NCBI GenBank assembly: GCA_017305715.1
Contig: JAFKKG010000026.1
Location: 84,312-148,311, forward strand
Reading direction: 5' to 3'
Source of the DNA: Hyphomicrobiales bacterium
Lineage (GTDB): Bacteria > Pseudomonadota > Alphaproteobacteria > Rhizobiales > Xanthobacteraceae
DNA: 64,000 nt
The position numbers and the translations under genes are program-made. Of the stretch, positions 1 to 8,439 are shown piece after piece (positions within the stretch are counted from its first letter, which is position 1; every line of letters begins with the position of its first letter). The notes beneath the pieces were generated by a model that was not told where the DNA came from, did no database searches, and saw only the letters and a program-made list of their open reading frames with translations.

Positions 1-194
1 CCCGCCGCGCCGACACCACCCCCTATCTGGTGATCGAGGGCACGCTGGACGAATGCATCCGGGAATTCATGGCCAAGCCGGCATCAACCCGGCATTTGTA
101 CGAAATTCGGACAGAACCGCAGCCGCCTTGGGTCACCGACACCCTGTCGGCCGAACACGTCGCCGAATTGGCGCGGCTGCGCGAGTTTCTCTAA
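1..194 (+). CDS. 3' end of an unrecognised gene
   Basis: The frame starting at base 3 is open from the window edge to a TAA at 192-194 and gives 63 residues ending in ARLREFL. The composition is normal for a coding region and the fragment converges on the Met-rich gene, 10 bp away. I do not recognise a domain. The start and most of the protein lie outside the window. Confidence 0.6.
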   Translation, partial: RRADTTPYLVIEGTLDECIREFMAKPASTRHLYEIRTEPQPPWVTDTLSAEHVAELARLREFL

Positions 195-204
195 TGGCGG
201 CGCG

Positions 205-516
205 TTAATGGGAATGGGGCGCCCCCGCGGCTCCAGCCTTCCTCCGGCTGGACGTCCCCGGCTTCATCATCGACATTTTCTTGTCTTGCATCATGGCCAT
301 CATCGTCATCTTGCATCCCTGCGTTCCATCCTTGGCCATCGCAGCATTCACCATCGCCAAATGGCGGTTCATCTCCCACTTCTCGGCACTGTCAGGCATA
401 GCGCTCATCATCGATGTCATTTTCGACATGTCGTCGCACATCTGCATATGTGCCGAAGCGGGGCTCAACGCCAAAACGGCGGCGACGAGACCTATCGGGA
501 ATACGGCGTATTTCAT
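205..516 (-). CDS. Small Met-rich exported protein
   Basis: This encodes 103 residues. The start at 516 is chosen because a good ribosome binding site, AAGGAG, lies 6 nt upstream; an upstream in-frame start at 564 has no such support. Residues 1-22 form a signal peptide ending ALSPASA, so the product is probably periplasmic. The mature part is very rich in Met (runs such as MTMMAMMQDKKMSMM), with few Cys and a His-containing tail, as in proteins that bind soft metals such as copper. Metal binding is an inference from composition; I know no named family that fits. It stands alone, convergent with the partial gene at the left edge. Confidence 0.7.
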   Translation of the reverse strand: MKYAVFPIGLVAAVLALSPASAHMQMCDDMSKMTSMMSAMPDSAEKWEMNRHLAMVNAAMAKDGTQGCKMTMMAMMQDKKMSMMKPGTSSRRKAGAAGAPHSH

Positions 517-707
517 GTTGAACTCCTTGCGGGACGGTCTGGATACCGATGCACCTCGAAGCATAGCTCTTGATGGCCCTCGCCTGGCTTGATCTGGCGC
601 AACACGATGGTGCCCCTCAGCGGCAAGAGGGTTCCTTAACCATCGCCCGCTATGTTCGGCTCAATCGTGGATCGCCGATAAGGCTCCGCGAGAAGTAATG
701 CGTAGGG

Positions 708-737
708 AAACCCACCGCCTCAACCCGGTGGGTTTTT
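708..737. terminator. Bidirectional intrinsic terminator
   Basis: A 9-bp stem, AAACCCACC (708-716) pairing with GGTGGGTTT (727-735), is followed by more T residues. It lies between the Met-rich gene and the small gene at 760. The A-rich left arm and T-rich right arm would allow it to work on both strands. Confidence 0.6.
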
Positions 738-759
738 CCGTGGGAGGGGTTGTGTCACC

Positions 760-918
760 ATGTCACTGTCATCAGCCAAGAACTATGCGCTGCGCGCCGA
801 ACGCTGCCAGGACGCCAAGGAAGCCGCCGACCTCCTGGCAAAAGCGATCCTCGAATTGGCGGCGGCGATCGAGGCTACCGACGCAAAAGTGAAGAAGATC
901 AACAAGTCAGCCGGATGA
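760..918 (+). CDS. Small hypothetical protein (52 aa)
   Basis: ATG at 760 with a purine-rich GGGAGGGG about 10 nt upstream; TGA at 916-918. The 52-residue product (MSLSSAKNYALRAE...) is Ala/Lys/Glu-rich and should be largely helical, with no signal or membrane segment. Small proteins like this are common in Bradyrhizobium; no function can be assigned. It follows a terminator directly and so has its own promoter or a read-through message. Confidence 0.6.
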   Translation: MSLSSAKNYALRAERCQDAKEAADLLAKAILELAAAIEATDAKVKKINKSAG

Positions 919-1079
919 TCGGTTCTTGTGCCGATCGGCACGGGATCCCGGCAAACCGCCGATCCGAACGGCGTTCGGAGGTCACATGCGGTTTCGCGAA
1001 GTTTCCCGTTAGCCTTAAGACCACATCATCGACCCCGGCCCGCCGGCCCGATGCTAAGTGACTTCCGCAAGGAAGGACC

Positions 1080-1232
1080 ATGTTCAACGGGCGAAAAAAC
1101 ACCGTCATCGGACTGACCGCGATCTTCACCTTCGTGCTGGTCGAGCTGGCCGCGATCGCCTGCACGGTCGCCCTGGTGCTTCAGTTCGCCTTCGACGTGG
1201 ACATACCGCTTTTGTCGTCCAGCGACGAGTGA
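1080..1232 (+). CDS. Small single-pass membrane protein (50 aa)
   Basis: ATG at 1080 with GGAAGG 3-8 nt upstream; TGA at 1230-1232. The protein starts MFNGRKNTVIG and is then one hydrophobic segment (about residues 9-38, TAIFTFVLVELAAIACTVAL), followed by a short acidic tail. It is probably an inner-membrane peptide with its N-terminus inside. Function unknown. Confidence 0.6.
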   Translation: MFNGRKNTVIGLTAIFTFVLVELAAIACTVALVLQFAFDVDIPLLSSSDE

Positions 1233-1515
1233 GCCCATGCCGATCGCCACCCGTTCATGCCCCCTGATTGCTGCCCAGCCCCCGCAGGGATGACACGGCT
1301 TTCGACACGCACGGCCGGGTCCAGACCTTGCCGCTGAACCGTGCTATTCGCCGGCATCGCACGGTGATGATCCAAGCTACGTGGAATGTCAGGCTTCCCG
1401 TACCGTCCTGCGATCCGGTCAGTACCTGATCGTGATGCCTCGAAAGAATCTGCGACGTGCGGGCATTCGTGATGAGATGCGATAAAATCACGTGGTGGCA
1501 TGACCACAGGGGCCG

Positions 1516-2421
1516 ATGATGGAATTGCGTCGCTTGAAATATATGTCCGTCCTGGCGGAAGAACTGCACTTCGGAAGGGCCGCCGAGCGGCTCGGTATCG
1601 CCCAGCCCGCACTTACGCAACAGATTCAGGCCCTCGAGCGCGAGCTTGGCGTCGAGCTTTTCCACCGGACGAAAAGGTCGGTCAAACTTACCGTCGCCGG
1701 CCGCGTCACCCTGAACGAGGCGATCAGGACGCTTCTGCAAGCTGAAAAGACCGCGCTGGTGGCACGGCAGGCCGGCCGCGGCGAACTGGGACACATCGAA
1801 ATAGGATACGTGGGCTCGGCGATCTTTACCGGCGTTCTGTCGAAGGCAATTTCCCGATTTCGCGAAGCCAATCCCCTCGTGGAGTTTCGCCTGAGCGAGA
1901 TCGGCATCGTCCAACAATTGGATGACGTCGGCAGTGGGCGGCTGGATCTCGGAATCCTCCGCCTTCCGGTGAAATCGCTGCCGTCCGGCGTCGCGATCGT
2001 ATCGCTGCACCGTGAGCCGATTATTTTGGCGATCCCCCGCGGACACCGGCTCGCGCGGCTGAATACGGTGCCGCTGGAGGCGTTGAAGTCCGAGCCGTTC
2101 GTCGCCGTCCAGATCCAGGAGGGAAGCGGCTTCAACGCGCAGGTCGCCCAAATGTGTGCCGCGGGCCGATTGTCGCCGCAAATTGTGCAACGCGCGGGGC
2201 AATTCACGGCGCTCGCCGGCATGGTCGCCGGCGGCCTCGGCGTGGCATTCGTGCCGGATTCGCTGCGGCACCTGCAGATAGCCGATGTGGTCTATCGACC
2301 ATTGGCAAAGATCAATCAGCAGTCCGACCTGGCGATGGTCTACCGCAAATCGGAGCGGGCGCCGGCCGTCATCGCGTTTGTCGACCAGTTGAAGAGGTCG
2401 GCACGCCCGGCACAGGCGTGA
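1516..2421 (+). CDS. LysR-family transcriptional regulator
   Basis: 301 residues, the usual LysR length. The N-terminal 60 residues are the winged helix-turn-helix (MELRRLKYMSVLAEELHFGRAAERLGIAQPALTQQ in two stretches), followed by the linker helix and the periplasmic-binding-like effector domain. It resembles regulators of aromatic catabolism (BenM/CatM group). It lies 120 bp upstream of, and on the same strand as, the oxygenase genes, which is less common than the divergent arrangement, so it may be co-transcribed with them. The effector is inferred to be the operon's aromatic substrate or product. The start could be either of two adjacent ATGs (1516 or 1519). Confidence 0.9.
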   Translation: MMELRRLKYMSVLAEELHFGRAAERLGIAQPALTQQIQALERELGVELFHRTKRSVKLTVAGRVTLNEAIRTLLQAEKTALVARQAGRGELGHIEIGYVGSAIFTGVLSKAISRFREANPLVEFRLSEIGIVQQLDDVGSGRLDLGILRLPVKSLPSGVAIVSLHREPIILAIPRGHRLARLNTVPLEALKSEPFVAVQIQEGSGFNAQVAQMCAAGRLSPQIVQRAGQFTALAGMVAGGLGVAFVPDSLRHLQIADVVYRPLAKINQQSDLAMVYRKSERAPAVIAFVDQLKRSARPAQA

Positions 2422-2541
2422 ACGGCAGTGATACGATCTACTTATTTATTTAGCCCAAACCATTATTGGCCACGGCCTCGCCCGGCTCGGTAGTCTCTTT
2501 TGAATGCCTCTAAAATCGGCAAGACAAGGGAGAATGACGAG

Positions 2542-3813
2542 ATGCAGGCGACGCCCCACCCGAGCACCCACGCCGCCGGCAAGCCGGCATTGGATTTCAC
2601 GTGGCCCGTTGAAGGCATCGCGCGCGCCCCCTATCGCCTCTTTACCGATCCGGAAATCTACCGGCTGGAGCAAGAGCGGATTTTCAGAGGCCGCTGCTGG
2701 AATTATCTCTGTCTTGACGTCGAAATCCCGAAGGCTGGCGACTATCGCACGACGGTGATCGGCGAGACGCCCGTCATCGTCACCAGGGATCATGACGGCA
2801 AGATCCACGCGATGGTCAACCGCTGCGCCCACAAGGGCGCGCTGGTATGCCTCAAGAAGCAGGACAATGTCGCGAGCCTTACCTGCGTCTATCATGCCTG
2901 GAATTACGAACTGGACGGAAAACTGAAGGGCGTCGCATTTCGCAACGGGGTTCGCGGGCAAGGCGGGATGCCGAGCGATTTTGACGTCGCCAAGCATCGT
3001 CTTCAGCCGATCCGCATCGAAAACTTCTGCGGAATCATATTCGGGACATTCTCGGAGGAGGTCGAGGGCGTCGAAAGCTATCTCGGCCCCGACATGGCGC
3101 AGTTCATCAAGAGAAACCTTGACCGTCCGCTTCGCGTCCTCGGCACGCACAGCCAGACGATTCACAATAACTGGAAGCTCTACGCCGAAAATCTGCGGGA
3201 TTCCTACCACGCGACCCTGTTGCATACGTTCTACACGACCTTCAAAGTGAACCGCCTGGACATGGATGGAGGCATCATCCTGTCCGACGAGAAGTGGCAT
3301 CATCTGAGCTTCGCGCGCCGTGCCAAAATGGAGGAAGCCGCCGAATATTCCGAAGCCAAGGTCCATTCGGCCAGCTACGACTCCGCCCTCGAGGGGCCCG
3401 GGCTGCTGGAGGCGTGGGAGGAATTCGACGACGGCATCACGCACAGCATCCAGACTGTCTTCCCCAACATGTGCATTCAGTTCACGCTGAATTCGCTCGC
3501 CATCCGCTTCTTTGCGCCGAAGGGGGTCGACAAGACCGAACTGTTCTGGATTTACCTCGGCTACGACCGCGATACCGAGCAGCAATCGCAGATGCGCATC
3601 ATGCAGAGCAATCTGACAGGCGCGGCAGGTCTGGTCTCGCTCGAGGACGGCTGTATCAACGAATTCGTCCAGCGCGGCACCCGCAACGATCCGCAATGCT
3701 CATCTTTCATGGAAATGGGGGGGCGGGTCGCCGAATCCGAGAAGAACTCCCGCGCGACAGAAGCCGCCGTTCGCGGTTTCTGGCAGGGTTATCGCGGCAT
3801 CATGGGATTCTGA
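2542..3813 (+). CDS. Rieske ring-hydroxylating oxygenase, alpha subunit
   Basis: 423 residues from ATG 2542, preceded by AGGGAG. It is the catalytic subunit of a non-haem-iron aromatic dioxygenase. The Rieske [2Fe-2S] ligands are Cys95, His97, Cys115 and His118 (C-x-H-x17-C-x2-H). The mononuclear iron site is NLRDSYHATLLH, with His223 and His228, and probably Asp369 in SLEDG; Asp220 would carry electrons between the two centres. The sequence, including NYLCLDVEIPKAGDYRTT and the end RGFWQGYRGIMGF, is closest in my memory to terephthalate dioxygenase TphA2 and anthranilate dioxygenase AntA. Substrate remains open. The beta subunit follows 10 bp later; no reductase is in the window. Confidence 0.93.
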   Translation: MQATPHPSTHAAGKPALDFTWPVEGIARAPYRLFTDPEIYRLEQERIFRGRCWNYLCLDVEIPKAGDYRTTVIGETPVIVTRDHDGKIHAMVNRCAHKGALVCLKKQDNVASLTCVYHAWNYELDGKLKGVAFRNGVRGQGGMPSDFDVAKHRLQPIRIENFCGIIFGTFSEEVEGVESYLGPDMAQFIKRNLDRPLRVLGTHSQTIHNNWKLYAENLRDSYHATLLHTFYTTFKVNRLDMDGGIILSDEKWHHLSFARRAKMEEAAEYSEAKVHSASYDSALEGPGLLEAWEEFDDGITHSIQTVFPNMCIQFTLNSLAIRFFAPKGVDKTELFWIYLGYDRDTEQQSQMRIMQSNLTGAAGLVSLEDGCINEFVQRGTRNDPQCSSFMEMGGRVAESEKNSRATEAAVRGFWQGYRGIMGF

Positions 3814-3823
3814 GGAGCAAGCC

Positions 3824-4330
3824 ATGCCCAGCGTCATCGAAAAGCCGGCCGCGCAATCCAGCGGCGACCCATGCCGCGAAGCTGCGGAACTGATCGCATC
3901 ATACGGCCACGCCATGGACGATGGCGAGATCGATCTTTGGCCGCAGTTCTTCACGTCGAACGGCATCTACCACATCACGACCAGGGAAAATCACGAGGCT
4001 GGCCTGCCGATCGGAATCATGCGTTGTGTCGGCCGCGGAATGATGATCGATCGGGTCAAGGCGTTCCATACCGCCAATATCTTCGAACCGCATACGTACA
4101 ACCACATCGTCGGCTATCCGACCATGTCATACGACAAGGCGAGCGGTTGCGTGACGGCGCGTTCGAACTTCCAGGTCGTTCGCATCATGGAGACCGGCCG
4201 GATGGAGCTGTATGCAACCGGAAAATATCTCGATGTGATTCAGCAAGAAGGCGGTTCGCTCAAGTTCAGGGAACGTGTCGTCGTGATGGATTCGCGAAAT
4301 GTCGATATCCTGCTCGTTGTCCCGCTCTAG
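3824..4330 (+). CDS. Ring-hydroxylating oxygenase, beta subunit
   Basis: 168 residues, starting 10 bp after the alpha subunit with GAGGAG 6-11 nt before the ATG. It has the cystatin-like SnoaL/NTF2 fold pattern of small dioxygenase subunits (DLWPQFFTSNGIYHITTREN, then LYATGKYLDVI, then KFRERVVVMDSRNVD). Small subunits shape the hexamer and carry no metal ligands. Together with the preceding gene it would form the terminal oxygenase (alpha3 or alpha3beta3). It is slightly longer than TphA3 as I remember it (about 150 residues). Confidence 0.9.
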   Translation: MPSVIEKPAAQSSGDPCREAAELIASYGHAMDDGEIDLWPQFFTSNGIYHITTRENHEAGLPIGIMRCVGRGMMIDRVKAFHTANIFEPHTYNHIVGYPTMSYDKASGCVTARSNFQVVRIMETGRMELYATGKYLDVIQQEGGSLKFRERVVVMDSRNVDILLVVPL

Positions 4331-4430
4331 GCAGTGCTGTCGTGGCGATGCTCCGGGGAAATAAAGCGCGTTTCCGGAATGAGCGGGCGCGCCCAACTCT
4401 CGAATCAGATCGAGTTGGTAAACGGGAGAA

Positions 4431-5408
4431 ATGTTCGTGAGAAAATTAGTTCTGGGTTTGCTTGCCGTCGCACCGGTGTTTCTGGTGGGCGTCGCCCGGG
4501 CCGAGACTTTCCCCACGCGGAGCGTTCGATTCATTGTCCCGAATCCTGCGGGCGGTTCAAACGACGCGGCCGCACGCATCCTGGCACAGGCGCTCGGTGA
4601 GATATGGCAACAACCCGTCGTCATCGAGAACAAGCCTGGCGGGGGCGGAAATATCGGAACCCAGGCGGCAGCCACCGCACCGGCCGATGGGTACACCTAT
4701 CTGGTCAGTTCACCCGGTCCAATCACCATCAATCCATCGCTCTACAGGAAGTTGCCGTTTGACCCGGCCAAGGATTTCGTCCCGGTGGCGCTGCTGGCGA
4801 CCGTCCCGATCGTTTTGATCGTCAATCCGAAAGTCCCGGCTTCAACCCTCCGGGAGCTGTTGGAGCTGACGAAAAACACAGCGGAAGAGCCCAATTACGC
4901 TTCCTCCGGAATCGGATCGACGCATCATCTGTCGGCCGAACTATTCAAGAAAATGACCGGCGCCCGCCTGAGACATGTGCCCTATCGCGGCGCCGCGCCG
5001 GCAATGAATGATCTGATCGCAGGCCACGTCCCTGTTCTCTTCGATAATTTGCCGACCGTGATCCCCCAGGTTCAGGCCGGTACCGTGCGTGCTTTGGCCG
5101 TTGCGAGCCCCAAGCGGTTAAGCTCACTCCCCGATGTGCCGACATTTGACGAGGCGGGATTGCCGGGCTTCGAGGCATCTTCCTGGTTCGGGGTGCTGGC
5201 GCCGGCGAATACGCCAGCCGATATCGTCACCAAAATGACCGCGGACATTGAGCGGGTCATGTCGAACCCGGGCTTCCGAAAGAGCTTCGAAGCGACGGGC
5301 GCGGAAGTAGGTACGCTTTTTGGTCCGGATTTCGGACAATTCATGAAACGAGAAAATGAAAAATGGGGAGACGTTATCAAGAGCTCCGGCGCCCCCATCA
5401 TCGAATAG
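4431..5408 (+). CDS. Bug-family tripartite tricarboxylate receptor
   Basis: 325 residues with a signal peptide (MFVRKLVLGLLAVAPVFLVGVARA). The mature protein has Bug/TctC signatures: PTRSVRFIVPNPAGGSNDAAARI near the start, VIENKPGGGGNIGT, and later LRHVPYRGAAPA and VLFDNLP. Bug receptors bind carboxylated compounds in the periplasm. GGGAG is close to the ATG (3 nt). Its place behind the oxygenase recalls tph operons, where TphC binds terephthalate, so an aromatic carboxylate ligand is a reasonable inference. No TctA/TctB membrane subunits are nearby. Confidence 0.9.
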   Translation: MFVRKLVLGLLAVAPVFLVGVARAETFPTRSVRFIVPNPAGGSNDAAARILAQALGEIWQQPVVIENKPGGGGNIGTQAAATAPADGYTYLVSSPGPITINPSLYRKLPFDPAKDFVPVALLATVPIVLIVNPKVPASTLRELLELTKNTAEEPNYASSGIGSTHHLSAELFKKMTGARLRHVPYRGAAPAMNDLIAGHVPVLFDNLPTVIPQVQAGTVRALAVASPKRLSSLPDVPTFDEAGLPGFEASSWFGVLAPANTPADIVTKMTADIERVMSNPGFRKSFEATGAEVGTLFGPDFGQFMKRENEKWGDVIKSSGAPIIE

Positions 5409-5585
5409 GCCGCCGGCGCCCGGCGAAGGACGGCTGGATGGACCGCGGGCGGTGCATAGCGGAAGCGGGCGCGCGGGTGGCGGCGTCCACAGCGCCCCGA
5501 TCAGGGCGTCGTCATTCCCGGCGGCAAGGCGCCGCGTTTTCGTCAACAGACGAGCGGGAATGTTTAAGTAAAGCAGAGGGATAAA
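5409..5585. other. Intergenic, chromosome side of left junction
   Basis: 177 bp between the Bug receptor and the left attachment repeat. I see no gene or clear hairpin terminator. Confidence 0.5.
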
Positions 5586-5631
5586 ATGGTCGGAGCGAGA
5601 GGATTTGAACCTCCGACCCCTAGTCTCCCAG
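5586..5631. other. Left attachment site (46-bp direct repeat)
   Basis: Identical over 46 bp to 51455-51500, starting one base outside the CCA end of the tRNA and ending inside the anticodon arm. After base 5631 the two copies diverge at once (TGATG here, ACTAG in the tRNA). This is the displaced 3' tRNA fragment left by integration. Confidence 0.93.
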
Positions 5632-5729
5632 TGATGCAAAATGGGCGTCTCGCTGGTGCTCACTAGATCTCTTTCGTTCTCAGTAATGCCTGTGGTACAG
5701 GGGTTTCTCTCATCTCTCCTTGTGCCAGA

Positions 5730-7055
5730 GTGTCTCGGCGCGTATCCTCCGTTCCTATGCGAAAGTTTCCCAGAGTTTCCCAGAGGGTCGCTTTGACCGA
5801 CCGCTTCTTGCGGGCGCTTAAGGCCTCAAATGGCCGGATCGAGGTGGGCGACGCTGTCTGTCGGGGCCTCTCGATCCGATGCACCCCCGCCGGCGTGAAG
5901 ACTTGGACGTTCGCGTACAAGCTTAACGGTCGCATGCGCCGGATAACCCTTGGCGAATATGGCGAGCACCCTGCCCTGGGCCTCAGCGAAGCCCGTACGC
6001 AGGCGGACGCGCGGCGCGCGCAACGGCGCAACGGGGACGATCCTCGCGCTCTTCAGGATGCCGAACGAGCCACAAAGGCGCAAACAACGCTCACCTTCGC
6101 CGAATTGTGCGAGCTCTACATTGAGCACGTCAAAGCCAGCGGGAAGCTTAGTTGGAAGACTGACGAGGGCTATCTAAAGCGGCCCAAAGCCAAATTCGGC
6201 TCCAAGCCAGCCGCGTCGTTAACGAAGCGGGAGCTGCTCGACTTCCTCAAAGGGATAGCCCGAAAATCAAAGTCCAGCGCCAATCGAACGCAGTCGACGG
6301 TCAGAACAATGTGGGGCTGGGCCGTTGAAGGCGACCATGTCCCGGTCAACTTCCTCGCCGGGCTCAAAAAGGTTGGTGGCAAAGAAAGGGAGAAGGACCG
6401 GGTTCTCACGACCGACGAGATCCAGGAATTCCTAACGACACTGGTAGCCTCTGACTTCGAGATCACAGAGACGGTTGGGCTGGCACTGAAAGGCATCCTA
6501 TTAACCGCACAGCGCCCTGGCGAGGTGGCGGGCATGATGCTGTCCGAACTGCACGATCTGGACGGCGCCCTACCCCACTGGATCATCCCGCGAATTCGGA
6601 CGAAGAATAAAAAGACGGAGCACACGGTGCCCCTGTCGCCCGCGGCGGTGCGTCTCATCCGTGAAGCTCTCGAGGCCAGTAAAGATTATGCAAAAGGCAA
6701 GAACGACCGGCCGGTGTTCGCTAGCCGCTTCGAGGATATCACCAGCCTTGCCCGGCATTCCCTAAGTCAGGCGGTGCGGCGCCTGGTCAAAGACCAGAGA
6801 TTTGCCGGGAAGTTTACCAAGTTCACTCCACATGATCTCCGACGTACGGCTGCCACCCTGGCGCAATCGATGCGCGTTCCGAAAGATCACGTGAAGGCAC
6901 TCCTGAACCACAACGACGGGGACGTTACTTCGATTTATGCGCGGTGGCACATGTTCGATGAGAAGCGCGAGGCTTCGCTCGCGATCGAGGCCGCGGTATT
7001 GCCGTTGATGCCGGCGCCGGCGGCGCACGCTGCTTTAGGCCTGCAATTTGCCTGA
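5730..7055 (+). CDS. Tyrosine integrase (site-specific recombinase)
   Basis: 441 residues from GTG 5730; an ATG at 5757 is an alternative start. The N-terminal part is the arm-site binding DUF4102-type domain of tRNA-targeting integrases (LTDRFLRALK...WTFAYKLNGRMRRITLG), followed by a core-binding SAM-like domain (about 120-220) and the catalytic domain. Catalytic residues visible are Arg262 (TAQRPGEV), a Lys near 292, His368 and Arg371 (HDLRRT), His394 (LLNHN) and nucleophile Tyr403 (SIYARW). All are present, so the enzyme looks active. It is next to attL and points into the island, which it should insert and excise at tRNA-Pro. Confidence 0.96.
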   Translation: MSRRVSSVPMRKFPRVSQRVALTDRFLRALKASNGRIEVGDAVCRGLSIRCTPAGVKTWTFAYKLNGRMRRITLGEYGEHPALGLSEARTQADARRAQRRNGDDPRALQDAERATKAQTTLTFAELCELYIEHVKASGKLSWKTDEGYLKRPKAKFGSKPAASLTKRELLDFLKGIARKSKSSANRTQSTVRTMWGWAVEGDHVPVNFLAGLKKVGGKEREKDRVLTTDEIQEFLTTLVASDFEITETVGLALKGILLTAQRPGEVAGMMLSELHDLDGALPHWIIPRIRTKNKKTEHTVPLSPAAVRLIREALEASKDYAKGKNDRPVFASRFEDITSLARHSLSQAVRRLVKDQRFAGKFTKFTPHDLRRTAATLAQSMRVPKDHVKALLNHNDGDVTSIYARWHMFDEKREASLAIEAAVLPLMPAPAAHAALGLQFA

Positions 7056-7072
7056 TCAAATCGCGACAAAAG

Positions 7073-7121
7073 AAATCCCGAGCGGGCCCTTGCATACTCG
7101 GACGATCCGTGGGATTTTTAT
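7073..7121 (+). terminator. Possible integrase terminator
   Basis: AAATCCC (7073-7079) can pair with GGGATTT (7111-7117), followed by TTATT, 17 bp after the integrase stop. The loop is long, but a GAG/CTC pair inside may extend the structure. Weak evidence. Confidence 0.35.
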
Positions 7122-7315
7122 TAGGCAAGCGGTGCGCAACGGAGACGCGCGCATCGCGGAGCGAGGGATTCTCTCCCCGGCTGCGTAGCGGTGAACAGCC
7201 GCAGGTATGACCGCAAGGTCGGCCGTCTGCCTTGGCAGACCCCACAACGCGCTTTAAACAATTCGATCCGACCGCGCACTCGGGCTCCAAGACGTTGACA
7301 GTTTGGAGCACACAC

Positions 7316-7594
7316 ATGCCTAAATTCCAGAGCCGTATACCGCCAGGATTTCCGCAAGAGCACCGCCTGGGCGATGCACTTCTATTCCGCGAATTGCTCG
7401 GCAACCTTGGTCGCAGCACGTTCGCGCGTCACCTCCAGCTGGGCCTCATTCCCAAAGCTGACAAAAGGATCGGACCTTTGTCGCGCTGGTTCGAGACCAC
7501 CATGGCGGCGACCATTGCGGCGCTGCCGAGCGAGCGCTCAAGCAAGCTTCGGCCGGCCAAGAGCTTGCAGGATGAAGAACGGGCGGTGGCATGA
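7316..7594 (+). CDS. AlpA-like DNA-binding protein, probable excisionase
   Basis: 92 residues from ATG 7316. The segment from LLGNLGRSTFARHLQLGLIPKADKRI (two stretches) to GPLSRWFETTMAATIAAL follows the AlpA pattern: a helix-turn-helix, a 'G-x-P-x-x' wing and a final W-x-x-x-x-x-A-x-I helix. AlpA proteins next to integrases act as recombination directionality factors or regulators of integrase. It lies between the integrase and the primase, as in P4-like and PICI-type satellites. It overlaps the next gene by 4 bp, so the two are translationally coupled. The family call is from motif shape only. Confidence 0.65.
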   Translation: MPKFQSRIPPGFPQEHRLGDALLFRELLGNLGRSTFARHLQLGLIPKADKRIGPLSRWFETTMAATIAALPSERSSKLRPAKSLQDEERAVA

Positions 7595-8103
7595 TGACGC
7601 CCCACCCAGTACAGGACGCCCGCCCGGCAAACGCATTGTCGATCGACGAAGGCGTTGCCGCACTCGTTGTAGAGCCATTCACACGCGAACTGACGGAAGC
7701 GGAAAAGGCTGCGATCCGCGGTGCAAAGCGCGTTCGGATCTTCGTCGACAATCGCGTGGCGGCCAACCTTTCACGAACGGTAAAGGCCCCGATTAAAATC
7801 GTAGACTATCCGCCGGATACTTTGCGGTGGTGCGTCTCGATTGCGACTAGCATTCTGGTCGGGGTCTTTGATTGTCGAAAACCTTCCCGGGAAGACGATG
7901 TAGAGGCCTTGCTCCGAAAATTCGACACACCTGAAATCGAAGACGAGTTCTGCGTGATGCGCGTCCTCACCGACGCGCCGTTCGACGTTGGGGACTATGT
8001 AGCAATGCACCGCCCGTATGTCCCTTTCAAAGTCGTGACGTCCCCAACCGCGGCGAACGAAACGACTGATCAAATCATGGGAGATATCGCCAGGTCGAAC
8101 TGA
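7591..8103 (+). CDS. Hypothetical protein in replication module
   Basis: 170 residues, starting with ATGATG overlapping the stop of the AlpA-like gene. No signal peptide or membrane segment; an acidic/basic mixed soluble protein (TEAEKAAIRGAKRVRIFVDN, later PFDVGDYVAMHRPYVPFKVV). I do not recognise a family. Its fixed place between the excisionase-like gene and the primase suggests a role in excision or replication control, but that is context only. Confidence 0.7.
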   Translation: MMTPHPVQDARPANALSIDEGVAALVVEPFTRELTEAEKAAIRGAKRVRIFVDNRVAANLSRTVKAPIKIVDYPPDTLRWCVSIATSILVGVFDCRKPSREDDVEALLRKFDTPEIEDEFCVMRVLTDAPFDVGDYVAMHRPYVPFKVVTSPTAANETTDQIMGDIARSN

Positions 8104-8439
8104 ACGTTTCGGTCCCGACGCGACGTGATGCGACGTGACTTGCTGCCACTGGCCTTCGGGTCGTGGGGAGGGTTCGCAACCTCGAGAGTGCTCAATCTCA
8201 ATTGAGCGATTGAAAGAACCACCCCTGGTTCGCCAGCTTTTTGCTTCACCAGCCAACGCGCTGAACAGCAAAAAGCCTGGCAGGAGCGACCAACTCCAAA
8301 CCAGGCCCAATTCGTTGCAGGTCTACATGCTACTAAATTTCCGCGGATTCCGCAAGGTTGCGGCCGCCATGTCGCGCTCTTGTCCAATCCCCTATAGGTA
8401 CTCTTCGCCGTGTGAGTATCGCGTCGGGGGACGTTGCTG
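8104..8439. other. Non-coding stretch upstream of primase
   Basis: 336 bp with no convincing gene. It holds a 10-bp palindrome CTCAATTGAG inside a larger imperfect inverted repeat (about 8188-8213), a possible operator for a regulator such as the AlpA-like protein, and a weaker inverted repeat around 8338-8370. It should contain the promoter of the primase gene. Confidence 0.4.

Noticed and set aside
2446-3696. A 416-codon minus-strand open frame
   Set aside because: Antisense to the Rieske oxygenase alpha subunit, whose iron-sulphur and iron ligands are all in place.
5586-5631. Left repeat as a functional second tRNA-Pro
   Set aside because: Only the 3' part is present; the D arm, acceptor 5' strand and half of the anticodon stem are missing.
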